Origin: Leptoclinus maculatus
Taxonomy: Eukaryota > Chordata > Actinopteri > Perciformes > Stichaeidae
Length of the DNA stretch: 64,000 bases
NCBI GenBank assembly: GCA_032191485.1
Contig: JAVDOI010000019.1
Span: 13,002,702 to 13,066,701, forward strand
Direction of reading: 5' to 3'
In this document: piece after piece, positions 63,140-64,000 of the stretch
How the letters are laid out: each line of letters begins with the position of its first letter
Position numbering within the stretch: position 1 is the stretch's first letter
Made by a program: the position numbers and the translations under genes
Notes under the pieces: generated by a model
Database searches by the model: none
What the model saw: the letters and a program-made list of their open reading frames with translations, nothing else
What the model was told of the DNA's origin: nothing

Positions 63140-64000
63140 CTGGGGGGACGAGGAGGAGGAAGAAGAGGAGGAAGTGACATTGTCAGTCGGTGATTAGACT
63201 TTTATTCATGAGAAAAATGCGTAGTGAATCTGTAATCCATCAAAGCACTCCACGATGATTGCCCGCGCGGTTATGATGTGAACGTGGGCCGTTTCAGTGC
63301 ATTCGGCTCGTCTGGTTGATGAGGATTAATCGGGAGAGCGACGCGGGGTCGATTCCGCAATCTGCCGTCTTGATGGCGAAGGTTAGGGAGGATGAGCTGA
63401 CCTGTTGGCAGCGCTCGAGGACAAATCTGACCTGCAATCGGATGTGACTGACTTCTTGAACATTCAAACGGATTAAATCTGAGATTATATCTACAGACTG
63501 TCTGCTCTGTTTGTTTTTATTCACTAGTGAAGTCAGAGATTGAATGAAGCAAAACAAGCTTCCTTTAATCCGTCGAAAACAATAAACTGAAGACATTTTA
63601 TCACTAAAGAGGAATATTTCATGATAGATTAAAGGTCACCAAATATTTAAATCAATGTAAAGTCGGCACAGAAAACTAACAGGCGTGCACGACGCAGGTG
63701 ACTCAGCGGACCCTGTGACCGGCCGAGGCTTTCTCGTTTCAGCCAGATATGAAAAAAGAAAAGGTTGGGGGGGGGGGGCAGTAGTTTTTGATTCGAAAAC
63801 ACAGACAGAGCACGCCGCCTGAAGCTGTGGAATAATTTGACTCTGTGCAGTGGAGGAAAAATGCAGACCTCACAGAAACCACTGCAGTAACAAAAAGATA
63901 CATACAACATTCAACAGAGGAGGGAGGAAGGAACACCAGGATGTGCTCAGAGGAACATGGAATCATATGAATTCATCTAGAAAATGAGCCAATTAAACGA
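63140..64000 (-). other. sfmbt2: sfmbt2 intron, 3' part
   Basis: Sequence 5' of the exon ending at 63139, with a GGA-rich polypurine stretch next to the acceptor and a G run at 63768-63778. No further exon is visible before the window ends. Confidence 0.6.

Overview
The window is nuclear DNA of a bony fish, most likely a percomorph-type teleost. The evidence is compact spliced vertebrate genes with GT-AG introns, very dense (CA/GT)n microsatellites, and dispersed repeats of a type common in teleosts. No prokaryotic, viral or organellar gene organisation is visible.

Four multi-exon protein genes and one orphan first exon can be read. (1) gns, the lysosomal N-acetylglucosamine-6-sulfatase, lies on the minus strand at 549-6684 and is complete: 14 coding exons, 541 residues. 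(2) tbc1d30, a Rab GTPase-activating protein, lies on the plus strand at 8489-21834 and is complete: 14 coding exons, 1064 residues. An internal alternative first exon at 12901-13063 would give a 913-residue form. gns and tbc1d30 are head to head across a 1.8 kb promoter region. (3) A short plus-strand exon at 22866-23002 encodes a mitochondrial-type leader that looks like exon 1 of echdc3. I find no other exon of that gene. (4) prkcq, protein kinase C theta, lies on the minus strand at 24961-36125 and is complete: 17 coding exons, 720 residues. (5) sfmbt2, a Polycomb-type MBT protein, lies on the minus strand at 59654-63139. Only its last five coding exons, 290 residues, are inside the window.

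Layout: 1-6.7 kb gns; 6.7-8.5 kb shared promoter region with an AT-rich repeat; 8.5-21.8 kb tbc1d30; 21.8-22.9 kb a short spacer; 22.9-23.0 kb the echdc3-like exon; 23.3-36.1 kb prkcq with its long 3' UTR; 36.1-58.9 kb a gene-poor stretch with microsatellites, a 1.2 kb minisatellite, transposon remnants and possible regulatory elements; 58.9-64 kb the 3' end of sfmbt2.

The order is informative. GNS and TBC1D30 are neighbours on human 12q14, while ECHDC3, PRKCQ and SFMBT2 lie on human 10p14-p15. The window therefore joins two blocks that are separate in mammals, with the junction near 21.8-22.9 kb. Relative orientation is kept within each block. The genes do not form one pathway: lysosomal glycan degradation, Rab control and ciliogenesis, kinase signalling in T cells and muscle, and chromatin repression. 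I saw no clearly new biological system. The strongest leads are the orphan echdc3 exon at the block junction, the conserved alternative tbc1d30 start, the prkcq V3 region without its proline-rich motif, CA repeats placed right at splice donors, and a minisatellite that encodes the same decapeptide in all three frames. All homology calls rest on remembered family sequences; no search was run.
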